Source of the DNA: a virus
DNA length: 32,503 nucleotides
Direction: 5' to 3' (one strand)
Virus record (IMG/VR): IMGVR_UViG_3300020204_000217
Location: 1-32,503 of that record
The stretch's first letter is position 1. Every line of letters begins with the position of its first letter. Below the pieces are notes generated by a model, which worked only from the letters and a program-made list of their open reading frames with translations, was not told the DNA's origin and made no database searches. A program made the translations under genes and the position numbers. Below, one piece after another: positions 24,911-32,503 of the stretch.

Positions 24911-27900
24911 TTAAGCTCTAGTTGTTGATTGACCAAATCCGCCTGATCTATAAGCTGTTGTAGATAATGTTCTTGATACTAATTGTCCGTCAATATTCAC
25001 AGCGATACCACCATTTATCATAACATTAGCTAAATTGTCTATCTTCTGTGCAACCAATTCTAACCCCATCTTTAAATCGTCATTTTGTTTTTGTTTGCTT
25101 TCATTAAATTCTTTTAGCTTATCAACATTTTTTATGTCAACATCCAACTTTGGAAGTTCCATTCCTTGAATTTCTTTAAGTGTATCAACTACAATCTTGA
25201 CTCCGGTTGCAGAATTATTTATTGTACTTAATTGTTCACTAAATGTTAGTAGTGATTTATTAAATCCAAAATCAAGCTTTATATTAGCTAATTCTTGTAC
25301 TTTCTTTATATACAAATCCAATTCATCAAATCTTTTCTTGTCTATTTCTTTAATATTAAATTGAATATCTAATTTTTTCATATTAGAAAAATCTTTTAAT
25401 AATCCAAATAGAATATTAAGTTTCTGCGCAGATTTTCCAAGTTCAGTCATCACCGGCAATAAAGATCCAAAAGCCAAAACTGTTGGTAAAATATTTGAAA
25501 CAGGAGGCACTTTTGGAAATTCAAACTTCATGTTATTAAGTTTTTCCAACGCATCAGGTATTTTTTGAAGTCCGTTTCCTGCCAATGATAATAAACTTAA
25601 ACTCAGTGACATCTTTTGTAATTTTTCAACTGGAAGCAAAAACATACTGAGACTTAAAGGTATCAAAGATGCTGTTAATGCAGTAATACCCGTAGCAGCT
25701 ACAAATAAAAGTGGTGAAACCATTGCTAGTTTTATTAGAGGAGTAGCTACACCAGATATAACTTCAGGTAATTTAACAAAAGTATCGTACATTGTTTTAA
25801 ATGCATCTTTAACTACACTTCCAATTATATTTCCCAATCCTATTATTATTGTACCAATTTTATCAAGTGATGGTGTTACCATTTGTATAGCTTTAGCAAA
25901 TCCAATAGCAGCAAGTGATGTGATCGCCAATGCCCCAGCAAATATTAATAGACCCGCACCAAGTGGTGATGGTGGTGTCATCAACAATGCAATACCTGCT
26001 AATCCAGCTCCAAGAATTATCAATGCCGCTGTGAATGCTAATATTTGTGAAGCACTGGTTTGTCCCAACATGCTCATAGCATATCCCAAACCAATTGCTG
26101 CTCCAGTAATTAATACCAATAGCACTGCTAATTTTGCCATGTCACCCAAATTGAGTTTTCCGACAGCGGTTCCTAAAGCAGTAATTCCTTTTGATATACC
26201 CTCCAGACCTTTGCCCAATCCCTCGCCGGCAGATTGAGCGGCTTTACCAAACATGTTGCCAAGAAAGTCAAGCACCTTTGATAATCCGTATTTTAATGTA
26301 AAAAATGCGGTCAATATTACAGTTGCACCAATTGCGATAGCACCCAAAGCTTGTCCCACAGACGCTTTAAATGATAAAATAGCAGCGACAGCATTAAAGA
26401 AAAATGTTTGTATACTCATTATAGTAGCATACACTGGTTGTAAAATTTTACCCAAATTCAATAAAGCAGCTTCTTTAGCAGCGGCTAATTTAGCAGATTC
26501 TGCTTCTGCCGTCTTTTGTTTCATCATCAACTCAAGTTCTTGTTTTCTTGCTTCAGGACCTTTCTTTTGTAAAGCAGCTAATTCTTCTTGAGCTTTTTTC
26601 ATTTTAGCTGCTTCTTCTGGAAACATTCTTTCAGCTTCAAGCATATTTTTGCGTTGAGTCTGAATCTTTTGTAATTCTCCAAAATCTTTTCCTGTTACTT
26701 CTGCTAATGCTTTTCTTTGGAAAACATTTAATTTATCCAAATCACCTACTTTTTCCAACTCTCTTTGTAATGCTTTTTCTGCACCAATAATATCTCCAGC
26801 AAAAGCTAATCTACGAGACTCATTGAAATTAATATTTTTACCTAATAAAGCGCTTAATTTTAATTCATTACCTATAGATGATTCGAAATTCAAAAGTGCT
26901 TCAGCCGATTTAGCTGCTGAATCTAAACTCGTTCCTAATTTTCTAGCTTCAGCTGCTTGTTTTATTAATTCAGTAGTATTACCCTTAAAGAGAACTCTTA
27001 CATTGTTACTAGCATTTGCGACATCTTTCATCACCATACCCATTGGAACACCAGCAGCTTCAGCGGCTTTTGAAGCAATTGCTGCCATGTTTTCCTGAGC
27101 CATCATTGATGTTCCGCCAACTTCAGCTAATGTACTTTGAAACTTTACAGCTTCATCAACAGATAGACCTGTAAAACGACTAATATTTGCTGCTTGTTTA
27201 CCTACAGCAGCAAGTTGTGAATCAGTCATTGCATATTCTTTTCTTATAGCAGTGACCGCTTTTAAAATTTCTTGATTACTGGCTTGATTAGCAGTCAAAC
27301 CTGTATTTATTTTTTGAATTGCGTCGTATTGTCTATTTATTTCGTCTTTAGTAGTACCTTGCGTTTTTGCTTCATCACTCAACATCTTGTCATACTTCTC
27401 ACCAAGTGACATGATTGTTTTATAAATTGCTTGGATATTATTTAATGTTTTTTGTTGTTTTTCAAGAGATTTTACGTGTAGATCGGTTTCTACTTTAAGC
27501 TTCATTGCTTGAAAATATATTTTTTGATAATCATCAAAAGAATTAGATAGATTATCTCTTTGTGATTCAAGATACTGTAATCTTTTTTGTTCCGCCGGTA
27601 ATAAATTATTCATATTACCGTTCGATTTTTGTTGAAGATTTTGCATTTCTTCAAGTTGTTCGGTAATACTATACAATTGATTTTTAGATTTATCCATCGT
27701 CACTTCGTAGTCGTGAGATTTCTTTTGTAATGCAGATAATTCAACGCCCATCGAAGCTAATTTTTTATCCATTAATCCGGCCGGATCGACCCAATTTCCT
27801 ATTTTTGTACCTAATTCATCTGCAGACTTAGTAAGTGACTGTAACTTTTTTCTGCTTTCGTCAAGTTCTTTTTGAAACTTTTCGGTTATTCCAGAAGAAA

Positions 27901-27943
27901 GTTCTTTCTGTAGATTTCTAATATCTGATGCAAAATCTGCCAT
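24911..27943 (-). CDS. Tape measure protein
   Basis: A 1010-residue protein with the classic make-up of a tape measure: long coiled-coil N-terminus (about 1-210, many K/E/Q heptads), a conserved alpha-helical stretch with LGTSLDSAAKSAEALLNFESSIGNELKLSALLG (about 330-365), a Lys/Ala/Glu-rich coiled coil (about 430-500), and then several hydrophobic segments (about 505-720: AVAAILSFKASVGQAL, AAIGLGYAMSMLG, ILAFTAALIILGAGLAGIALL, LLIFAGALAITSLAAIGFAKA) that may insert in the host membrane during DNA entry. It sets tail length. It stands right after the gp26-like frameshift gene, the usual place. Start at 27943 with no clear Shine-Dalgarno; TAATAAATA lies on the plus strand 17 nt upstream. Confidence 0.92.
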   Translation of the reverse strand: MADFASDIRNLQKELSSGITEKFQKELDESRKKLQSLTKSADELGTKIGNWVDPAGLMDKKLASMGVELSALQKKSHDYEVTMDKSKNQLYSITEQLEEMQNLQQKSNGNMNNLLPAEQKRLQYLESQRDNLSNSFDDYQKIYFQAMKLKVETDLHVKSLEKQQKTLNNIQAIYKTIMSLGEKYDKMLSDEAKTQGTTKDEINRQYDAIQKINTGLTANQASNQEILKAVTAIRKEYAMTDSQLAAVGKQAANISRFTGLSVDEAVKFQSTLAEVGGTSMMAQENMAAIASKAAEAAGVPMGMVMKDVANASNNVRVLFKGNTTELIKQAAEARKLGTSLDSAAKSAEALLNFESSIGNELKLSALLGKNINFNESRRLAFAGDIIGAEKALQRELEKVGDLDKLNVFQRKALAEVTGKDFGELQKIQTQRKNMLEAERMFPEEAAKMKKAQEELAALQKKGPEARKQELELMMKQKTAEAESAKLAAAKEAALLNLGKILQPVYATIMSIQTFFFNAVAAILSFKASVGQALGAIAIGATVILTAFFTLKYGLSKVLDFLGNMFGKAAQSAGEGLGKGLEGISKGITALGTAVGKLNLGDMAKLAVLLVLITGAAIGLGYAMSMLGQTSASQILAFTAALIILGAGLAGIALLMTPPSPLGAGLLIFAGALAITSLAAIGFAKAIQMVTPSLDKIGTIIIGLGNIIGSVVKDAFKTMYDTFVKLPEVISGVATPLIKLAMVSPLLFVAATGITALTASLIPLSLSMFLLPVEKLQKMSLSLSLLSLAGNGLQKIPDALEKLNNMKFEFPKVPPVSNILPTVLAFGSLLPVMTELGKSAQKLNILFGLLKDFSNMKKLDIQFNIKEIDKKRFDELDLYIKKVQELANIKLDFGFNKSLLTFSEQLSTINNSATGVKIVVDTLKEIQGMELPKLDVDIKNVDKLKEFNESKQKQNDDLKMGLELVAQKIDNLANVMINGGIAVNIDGQLVSRTLSTTAYRSGGFGQSTTRA

Positions 27944-27973
27944 ATATTAATAGTATATATAATAAATATCTGA

Positions 27974-28198
27974 TTATCTAAAACCAGGTCTATCTATTTT
28001 ATTGGATTTTGGCGTTCTTGAAGCCTCTTTTTGTTGATCAGCTTCTTTTTCTTTTGCGTCTATTAACTTTTTGTAGTAAAAATTACGCAAATATACAGGC
28101 AATTCGTATAACTCAATTGGGGAAAATCCGCCGTTACCGTAATAACACAAATCAAAAATAACTTGTTGTATATATAACTTATACTCTGGAGTCAGGCC
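27974..28198 (-). CDS. Frameshift-encoded tail assembly chaperone domain (gp51/T-like)
   Basis: A 74-codon frame with no ATG, GTG or early TTG start, following a stop (TGA) upstream in the same frame. From the slip point it reads GLTPEYKLYIQQVIFDLCYYGNGGFSPIELYELPVYLRNFYYKKL and ends in a Lys/Glu-rich helix. The pattern of a Tyr/Phe-rich helix, a glycine turn, E-L-Y-x-L-P-x-x-L-R and Y-x-x-K-L fits the second part of phage tail assembly chaperones and T4-type gp51-like proteins. It is probably made as a C-terminal extension of the gp26-like protein by a +1 or -2 shift on the T run at 28199-28205. It sits between gp26-like and tape measure genes, where such fusions occur in other tailed phages. 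Confidence 0.75.
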   Translation of the reverse strand, partial: GLTPEYKLYIQQVIFDLCYYGNGGFSPIELYELPVYLRNFYYKKLIDAKEKEADQQKEASRTPKSNKIDRPGFR

Positions 28199-28994
28199 AA
28201 AAAAACTGAACCGTCATCGGCACGGCTGCCCTTTCTTCAGCACCACATTCTTTGCAACAAAAATCAAATGTAGAATCTACATCAGGTGTTATGGATCTAA
28301 CATGTTTTCTAAATTCGAGAGAATCACGACTTTGCATGTTTTCAACAAAAGTCTTTATTTTAGCAGGATTATCATCGCCGTCTACAGCGACTATTGTTTT
28401 TTTCAATCTAAGCGTAATTTCACTTGATCCGCCTTTATTGATTTTGTTCATCGCTGTATTTTCTCGTTCTATATCTTTTTCATCCGCATCAGTCAATAAT
28501 TTAAACTTAATGTTAGATTTTGAATATGGTAGTGTATAAGAAAATACATTTACACCTGGTTCATATTTGGTTTCGTCAAAGTCTTTTTGATTTAATTGAC
28601 TTAAATCTACATTTACTTGATTCGATGCTTGACATTTAGGACACTTTATTTCTACAGGTCCATAACTATCACCATACGCTAATCTGCGTACTGCAAAAAT
28701 AAGTGCGTTTTTATCTCCAATTAACAATTCACTCGGATTGATGTTTTTATCGATAATCAAAGAATCCAACAACTTATCAATAGCCATTCCTTTTTTAAGT
28801 AAATTTGGATTGGTTAAAATATCTTCCTCTTTTGCAGTCATCATCTTAATTTCAATTTGACCTGATGAAAGTATACTATTTTTAGGATAAAAATAACCTT
28901 TGCTGGGAAGATCAATGATTTCAGTAGGAAATGATTGTTTTTGAATTGATTGATTCGCTGGCGTAGTTCTGCTTATAATAATTTCATCACTCAT
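28179..28994 (-). CDS. gp26-like baseplate hub protein with zinc site (T4_baseplate family)
   Basis: A 271-residue protein of the T4 gp26 baseplate family. N-terminus with FPTEIIDLPSKGYFYP and KMMTAKEEDILT (the family hallmark), DSLIIDKNINPSELLIGDKNALIFAVRRLAYGDSY, and two Cys pairs, CPKC (118-121) and CKEC (247-250), that likely bind one zinc ion. T4 gp26 is 208 residues. It is needed for hub assembly, and in many phages this protein works as a chaperone partner of the tape measure. Just before the zero-frame end (VQFFWPDSRV) it contains a T7 run from which a frame shift would add a 75-codon tail. The gene is upstream of the tape measure gene and follows the nucleotidyltransferase-like gene. 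Confidence 0.9.
   Translation of the reverse strand: MSDEIIISRTTPANQSIQKQSFPTEIIDLPSKGYFYPKNSILSSGQIEIKMMTAKEEDILTNPNLLKKGMAIDKLLDSLIIDKNINPSELLIGDKNALIFAVRRLAYGDSYGPVEIKCPKCQASNQVNVDLSQLNQKDFDETKYEPGVNVFSYTLPYSKSNIKFKLLTDADEKDIERENTAMNKINKGGSSEITLRLKKTIVAVDGDDNPAKIKTFVENMQSRDSLEFRKHVRSITPDVDSTFDFCCKECGAEERAAVPMTVQFFWPDSRV
28197..28208 (-). other. Candidate programmed frameshift site CAG TTT TTT TGG
   Basis: Seven consecutive T on the minus strand (28199-28205) at codons 264-265 of the gp26-like protein, 5 codons from its stop. A slip of one Phe-tRNA by +1 or -2 on the run joins frame 0 to the frame of 27974-28198; the -1 frame instead meets TGA at once. Confidence 0.55.
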
Positions 28995-29043
28995 AACTTT
29001 ATAACAATATATAGTTCAAATTATAAATTTTTCTTTTTTATAA

Positions 29044-29952
29044 TTAAGTTTTAGCTTGCTGCTTAGCAGCATCTCTCATGGATTTTTTTGCATCCAATGT
29101 TTTTTTTGCACTGTCCAATGATGCCTGGGCTGTCGTTTTTTCTTCATCTGTATTTGCATTATCTACTTTTTCTTTTGCAACATTATACTTTTCTTGAGCA
29201 TCATCCAGTTCAGCTTGTCTTTGAACTACAAGAGCCAAATTGGCTTTATTTGTGGCATCTTTTACCTTAGCTTCATCTTCTTTCAAAATACCAGCAATAA
29301 TTCTTTTTAATGATTGTTTTTGTCTTTCACTAAGCTGATCTGCAATTGCACCCAGTTTAGTATCCATAATTTGTCTTACTTCATCGCTGTATTTACCAAA
29401 TAAATCTGTAATAAACAGTTTCTTTTGTTTTGGTGTAAGAGTGACATATTGTTTTCTTAACTCACTCGCACTTCTTGCTGGTTTACCTAATACAGTAAAA
29501 TCTGTAGTTGGTACTGTATCAATATAACCATGTTTAACAGCAGGTTCTAACTTATCTAACTTTTTAGGAAGTGGTTGTAAATAAGAAGGTGATCCATCTT
29601 TTTTAGTAAATTTACTGAATCTAGGATCTTCCGCCATATCTTTCTCACTTACAGCAAATATTAATGAATCTCTATCTATATCAATAGGTATTTGACCCAT
29701 TAAGTTATTTACATTGTAATTTGAAACAACTTTAATTATCTTAGCTAAAGGTATACCGGTAAGCAACATCATGCTAGCTTTTTCATCAAAGTTGAATGGC
29801 GACTTTGGTAATTCCACTTTATCAGTGGTTGTTATATAAACATCACTACCGCCATATTTTGTGCTTAAATAATCATATACACCTTTATGACCTTTGTGCC
29901 AGGGGTGAAATCTTCCTGCGAAAATTACAAATATTTTTTTATTTAATTGCAT
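29044..29952 (-). CDS. Nucleotidyltransferase (cytidylyltransferase-like) with C-terminal coiled coil
   Basis: A 302-residue protein. The N-terminal 200 residues have a nucleotidylyltransferase fold: FVIFAGRFHPWHKGHKGVYDYL carries the HxGH motif (H19-K-G-H22) that binds a nucleotide triphosphate, followed by NFDEKASMMLLTGIP, and KPARSASELRKQYVTL near 155-170 stands where such enzymes have their C-terminal ISSTxxR-like loop (here RSASELR). The C-terminal third is a long, Ala/Lys/Glu-rich coiled coil. Cytidylyltransferase-like genes occur among structural genes of many marine T4-like phages; the substrate is unknown. It lies between tail tube and gp26-like genes and after a terminator, so it starts a new transcript. 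Start at 29952. Confidence 0.82.
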   Translation of the reverse strand: MQLNKKIFVIFAGRFHPWHKGHKGVYDYLSTKYGGSDVYITTTDKVELPKSPFNFDEKASMMLLTGIPLAKIIKVVSNYNVNNLMGQIPIDIDRDSLIFAVSEKDMAEDPRFSKFTKKDGSPSYLQPLPKKLDKLEPAVKHGYIDTVPTTDFTVLGKPARSASELRKQYVTLTPKQKKLFITDLFGKYSDEVRQIMDTKLGAIADQLSERQKQSLKRIIAGILKEDEAKVKDATNKANLALVVQRQAELDDAQEKYNVAKEKVDNANTDEEKTTAQASLDSAKKTLDAKKSMRDAAKQQAKT

Positions 29953-29965
29953 ATAATAATAAATA

Positions 29966-29996
29966 GAAAAACCCCGCTAAAAGCGGGGTTGTTTTT
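29966..29996. terminator. Strong bidirectional terminator after the tail tube gene
   Basis: AACCCCGCT, 3-nt loop, AGCGGGGTT: a 9-bp stem, T-runs on both sides. It ends tail tube transcription (stop at 30010) and keeps that gene, needed in many copies, apart from the genes behind it. Confidence 0.88.
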
Positions 29997-30009
29997 GATA
30001 TGTTTAAGA

Positions 30010-30501
30010 TTAAAATTGTAAAATACAATAGTCTGGTTGAATCGTAAGACTGATTGTCAACGCTGCGCCGTCATCGCTCCAGTCCATATCTCCGAAAGTA
30101 GCTTCAGTGATGAAACATCCACGAAGACTCCATTCTTCAACTTTATCACCTACAGGACCAAGTACATTTACAGTAAGATCTTTTTTGTAAAAATCTTGAT
30201 AACCATCACGACCGGTTACAGATTCATGATGTAAACGTACCCATTCCATTACTGCTTGAGCACCACTTGGAACGATTGGATCATAAAGTTCCAAACTAAT
30301 CGATTGCCAAATACTCTTGCCCTTATAGAATGTACGAATATTGATGTGATCGAGTTCTTTAGAAGCTTGACTTAACTTTGGTCGAGAGGTCTTCTTGATT
30401 ATGAACGATGGTACACCATCACAATAAAGTATAAACCTATTCTTCACCTTTGGTTCAAATGCCGTTGTAAATATTTCGTTCGGATTTAATAGCTCTGCCA
30501 T
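30010..30501 (-). CDS. Tail tube protein (T4 gp19-like)
   Basis: A 163-residue protein, the same length as T4 gp19. Pattern: FEPKVKNRFILYCDGVPSFIIKKTSRPKL at the start, KSIWQSISLELYDPIVPSGAQAVMEWVRLHHES in the middle, VEEWSLRGCFITEATFGDMDWSDDGAALTISLTIQPDYCIL at the end, the standard order of myovirus tail tube proteins. It polymerises into the inner tube of the contractile tail. Good AAAGG ribosome site 8 nt before the ATG, and a TATAAATA octamer on the plus strand at 30521-30528. It is isolated by a terminator, as fits a high-copy protein. Assignment is firm. Confidence 0.94.
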   Translation of the reverse strand: MAELLNPNEIFTTAFEPKVKNRFILYCDGVPSFIIKKTSRPKLSQASKELDHINIRTFYKGKSIWQSISLELYDPIVPSGAQAVMEWVRLHHESVTGRDGYQDFYKKDLTVNVLGPVGDKVEEWSLRGCFITEATFGDMDWSDDGAALTISLTIQPDYCILQF

Positions 30502-30603
30502 AATTTTACCTTTCTTTAATTATAAATATAATATAAAATAAATTATTTTTACATTCTTATAAAAATTTTTAATAATTATCTATATACGAACCAAAAGTAA
30601 ATT

Positions 30604-32109
30604 ATGAGTAGACCGAAAAATAATCCTGATTGCATTGAAAAAGTGTGTAAAAATTGTAATACTACTTATAAAGTTTCTTTTTATAAGAGAAACAAATCGA
30701 CTTATTGTAGCAAAAAATGTTCAAATACAAATATTGATGTTTTAAACAAAATACGTGAATCTCAAAAGAAAACTCACATTCAAAAGTATAATGGTTTGCA
30801 TCCGATGCAAACAGAAAAAACAAAACAAAATTTTAAAAATGCTCTTATTAATAAATATGGTGTTGAAAGTTATAGCAAATTGTCCGAATACAAAGAGAAA
30901 GTTAAAAAAACTAAATTAGAAAGATATGGTGATGAAAATTATAATAATATATCACAAATAAAATCTACATGCCTTGAAAAATATGGAGTGGATAATATCC
31001 TTAAACATAAAAAAACAAGAGAAAAAATTAGTGATAAGAACAAATTAGAACGATTTGGTTTTATTAAAAATTATTGTGAAGCTAAAAATATTGTACCTTT
31101 ATTCTCAGAATCTGAATATGATGGTTATTCGTTTAAAAACAAATATAAATTTAGTTGTAATAAATGCAATAAAATATTTGAAACGGATGTATATAGATTA
31201 AATCATATTTTTTGTAATTATTGTAACCCATTGGATAAAACAACACTTGAAAATGAATTGTATCATTTTATAAAATCCATAATCGGCAATGATGTGATCG
31301 TTAAAAGAAAAGATAGAACTATATTGAATGGAAAAGAGTTAGATATTTATATTCCTTCAAATAATTTAGCTATAGAATTAAACGGATTATATTGGCACAG
31401 TGAAAATGGCAATGATATTAAAAAACTCTACCATTTAAATAAAAGTCGTAGTTGTATCTCAAAAGGAATAAAACTAATTCATATATTTGAAAATGAATGG
31501 CTTTATAAAAAAGAAATAGTAAAATCTATTATCAGTAATATTTTAAAATATAATGTAAATAAGATTTACGCACGAAATTGTGAAGTAAAAATGATTGATG
31601 ACATCAGTAAAAATATTTTCTTAGACAACAATCATCTTCAAGGCAAAGACAAATCTTCCATAAGATATGGATTGTTTTATAAGAATGAACTGGTTTCAGT
31701 AATGACATTTGTTAAATCTAGATTTGATAAAAAAATCCAGTATGAAATATATCGTTATAGTAATAAGTTAAATACAACCATATTAGGTGGTGCTTCAAAA
31801 CTTTTTAATCAATTTATAAGTGATTATTCACCTGAAAGTGTGGTAACTTATAGTGATAAAAGATATTTTGATGGTATCGTATATCAAAACTTAGGGTTCA
31901 ATTTTATTGAAAATACACCGCCTAATTATTGGTACATAAGTCCAGATTATAAAACTTCATATAATAGAATGACATTCCAGAAACATAAGCTTAGTAAGTT
32001 ACTTAAAAACTATGATATCAGTTTAACAGAATGGGAAAATATGACACAAAATGGTTACGATAGAATCTGGGACTGTGGAAATGGAAAATGGATATGGAAA
32101 AAAACTTAA
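30604..32109 (+). CDS. Free-standing homing endonuclease-like protein
   Basis: A 501-residue protein on the opposite strand to its neighbours. N-terminus: a zinc-finger-like C-x2-C ... C-x3-C (CKNC, CSKKC, residues 15-39). Then several repeats of the type K-x-x-L-E-(K/R)-Y-G-(V/D)-(E/D)-N (about 60-160), a DNA-binding module seen in phage mobile nucleases, a second zinc-binding region (CNKC, CNYC, 189-213) and the nuclease part: KELDIYIPSNNLAIELNGLYWHSE (about 246-269) resembling Vsr/EDxHD or PD-(D/E)xK homing nucleases, followed by LIHIFENEW. The C-terminal 190 residues hold an acyltransferase-like or unknown domain (SIRYGLFYKNELVSVMTFVKSRF). It lies between tail tube and the next gene, a common place for such inserts. 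It is probably a mobile gene. Confidence 0.85.
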   Translation: MSRPKNNPDCIEKVCKNCNTTYKVSFYKRNKSTYCSKKCSNTNIDVLNKIRESQKKTHIQKYNGLHPMQTEKTKQNFKNALINKYGVESYSKLSEYKEKVKKTKLERYGDENYNNISQIKSTCLEKYGVDNILKHKKTREKISDKNKLERFGFIKNYCEAKNIVPLFSESEYDGYSFKNKYKFSCNKCNKIFETDVYRLNHIFCNYCNPLDKTTLENELYHFIKSIIGNDVIVKRKDRTILNGKELDIYIPSNNLAIELNGLYWHSENGNDIKKLYHLNKSRSCISKGIKLIHIFENEWLYKKEIVKSIISNILKYNVNKIYARNCEVKMIDDISKNIFLDNNHLQGKDKSSIRYGLFYKNELVSVMTFVKSRFDKKIQYEIYRYSNKLNTTILGGASKLFNQFISDYSPESVVTYSDKRYFDGIVYQNLGFNFIENTPPNYWYISPDYKTSYNRMTFQKHKLSKLLKNYDISLTEWENMTQNGYDRIWDCGNGKWIWKKT

Positions 32110-32503
32110 GACTTACTTAAATTTTTATCGATAATGTTTTTAGCAGTATCTTTTATGCGGTTTAAATAACCTTTAGATCTTAATAACTTAAATACTAAAT
32201 TTTCAGTACTGTATTCGCCTACACTGTCTAATCCACTTTGACGCATATCGTACAATCTTTTCATTATGTTTTTAAGAGCATCACGATCTTCACTTGATAG
32301 TGCATTTTCTATTTGTTTTATAAGTTCTTTGTACTTCTTTTTAATTGCATCTTTATCAATCTCTATTTTTTCATATTCAGGTTTAAGTATCCATTTATTA
32401 TTGAGTACACTATAAATTGCTTGACTTTTATTTTTTTCATCTAAGTCTTGTATATAAACTTCAACTGGATGATTGCCTATTCTTATATGATGATTTTCAT
32501 TCC
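32106..32503 (-). CDS. 3' part of a phage protein of unknown function
   Basis: The last 131 codons of a minus-strand gene that begins beyond the right edge. It contains HIRIGNHPVEVYIQDLDE and AIYSVLNNKWILKPEYEKIEIDKDAIKKKYKEL, a pattern I associate with nucleotidyltransferase-like proteins common in the structural regions of marine phages, and ends in a helical, Lys-rich tail. Its stop (TAA, 32106-32108) overlaps that of the homing endonuclease gene on the other strand. The family idea is tentative. Confidence 0.7.
   Translation of the reverse strand, partial: NENHHIRIGNHPVEVYIQDLDEKNKSQAIYSVLNNKWILKPEYEKIEIDKDAIKKKYKELIKQIENALSSEDRDALKNIMKRLYDMRQSGLDSVGEYSTENLVFKLLRSKGYLNRIKDTAKNIIDKNLSKS

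Overview
This window is a piece of an AT-rich (estimated by eye at about one-third G+C), densely packed genome of a contractile-tailed (T4-superfamily, myovirus-like) bacteriophage. Evidence: a T4 gp19-size tail tube protein, a gp26-like baseplate hub protein, a tape measure, a LysM/gp53-like protein and a gp27-like hub protein sit beside T4-type replication and recombination genes (gp32-like SSB, UvsX/RecA, gp41/DnaB-like helicase, RNase H/FEN-type exonuclease, a short family A DNA polymerase). Nearly all genes are on the minus strand. The host is probably an aquatic bacterium with sigma70-type promoters and access to cobalamin (the RNR is B12-dependent); nothing here fixes the host further. 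Stops are TAA or TGA only (TGA at 6270, 14427 and 18851); no gene ends in TAG.

Layout, left to right (transcription mostly runs right to left). 1-3023: accessory genes, namely an unknown basic protein (cut by the edge), a UV damage endonuclease, a DUF4338/DruA-like protein and two small proteins. 3099-6155: a MoxR-type AAA+ ATPase and a metalloprotease-like/VWA protein in one operon. 6270-7563: a secreted PVV-repeat protein, an XhlA-like coiled-coil/membrane protein and a lysine-rich unknown. 7655-9631: adenosylcobalamin-dependent ribonucleotide reductase. 9749-14295: helicase, exonuclease, recombinase and SSB. 14427-18432: two proteins of unknown role and the polymerase. 18468-30501: tail genes in the order tail tube, nucleotidyltransferase-like protein, gp26-like protein with its frameshift partner, tape measure, tail/baseplate protein, LysM-like protein, hub, small protein. 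30604-32109: a homing-endonuclease-like gene on the plus strand. 32106-32503: the 3' part of another minus-strand gene.

The most notable points are two apparent recoding sites and a promoter architecture. (1) The exonuclease has an in-frame TAG exactly where the conserved Asp-to-Arg spacing of FEN nucleases is two codons too long. The sequence reads Leu codon, stop, Leu codon, with a perfect 9-bp hairpin just upstream, as in a very short version of the T4 gene 60 translational bypass. (2) The gp26-like gene ends in a T7 run from which a +1 or -2 slip enters a 74-codon reading frame without a convincing start codon; it looks like a gp51/tail-chaperone domain and lies directly before the tape measure. 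(3) Three genes (uvdE, the DUF4338 gene, the helicase) have the same geometry of -35, 16 nt, -10, 6 nt, ATG, which predicts leaderless mRNAs. No tRNA, CRISPR array or insertion sequence was seen.
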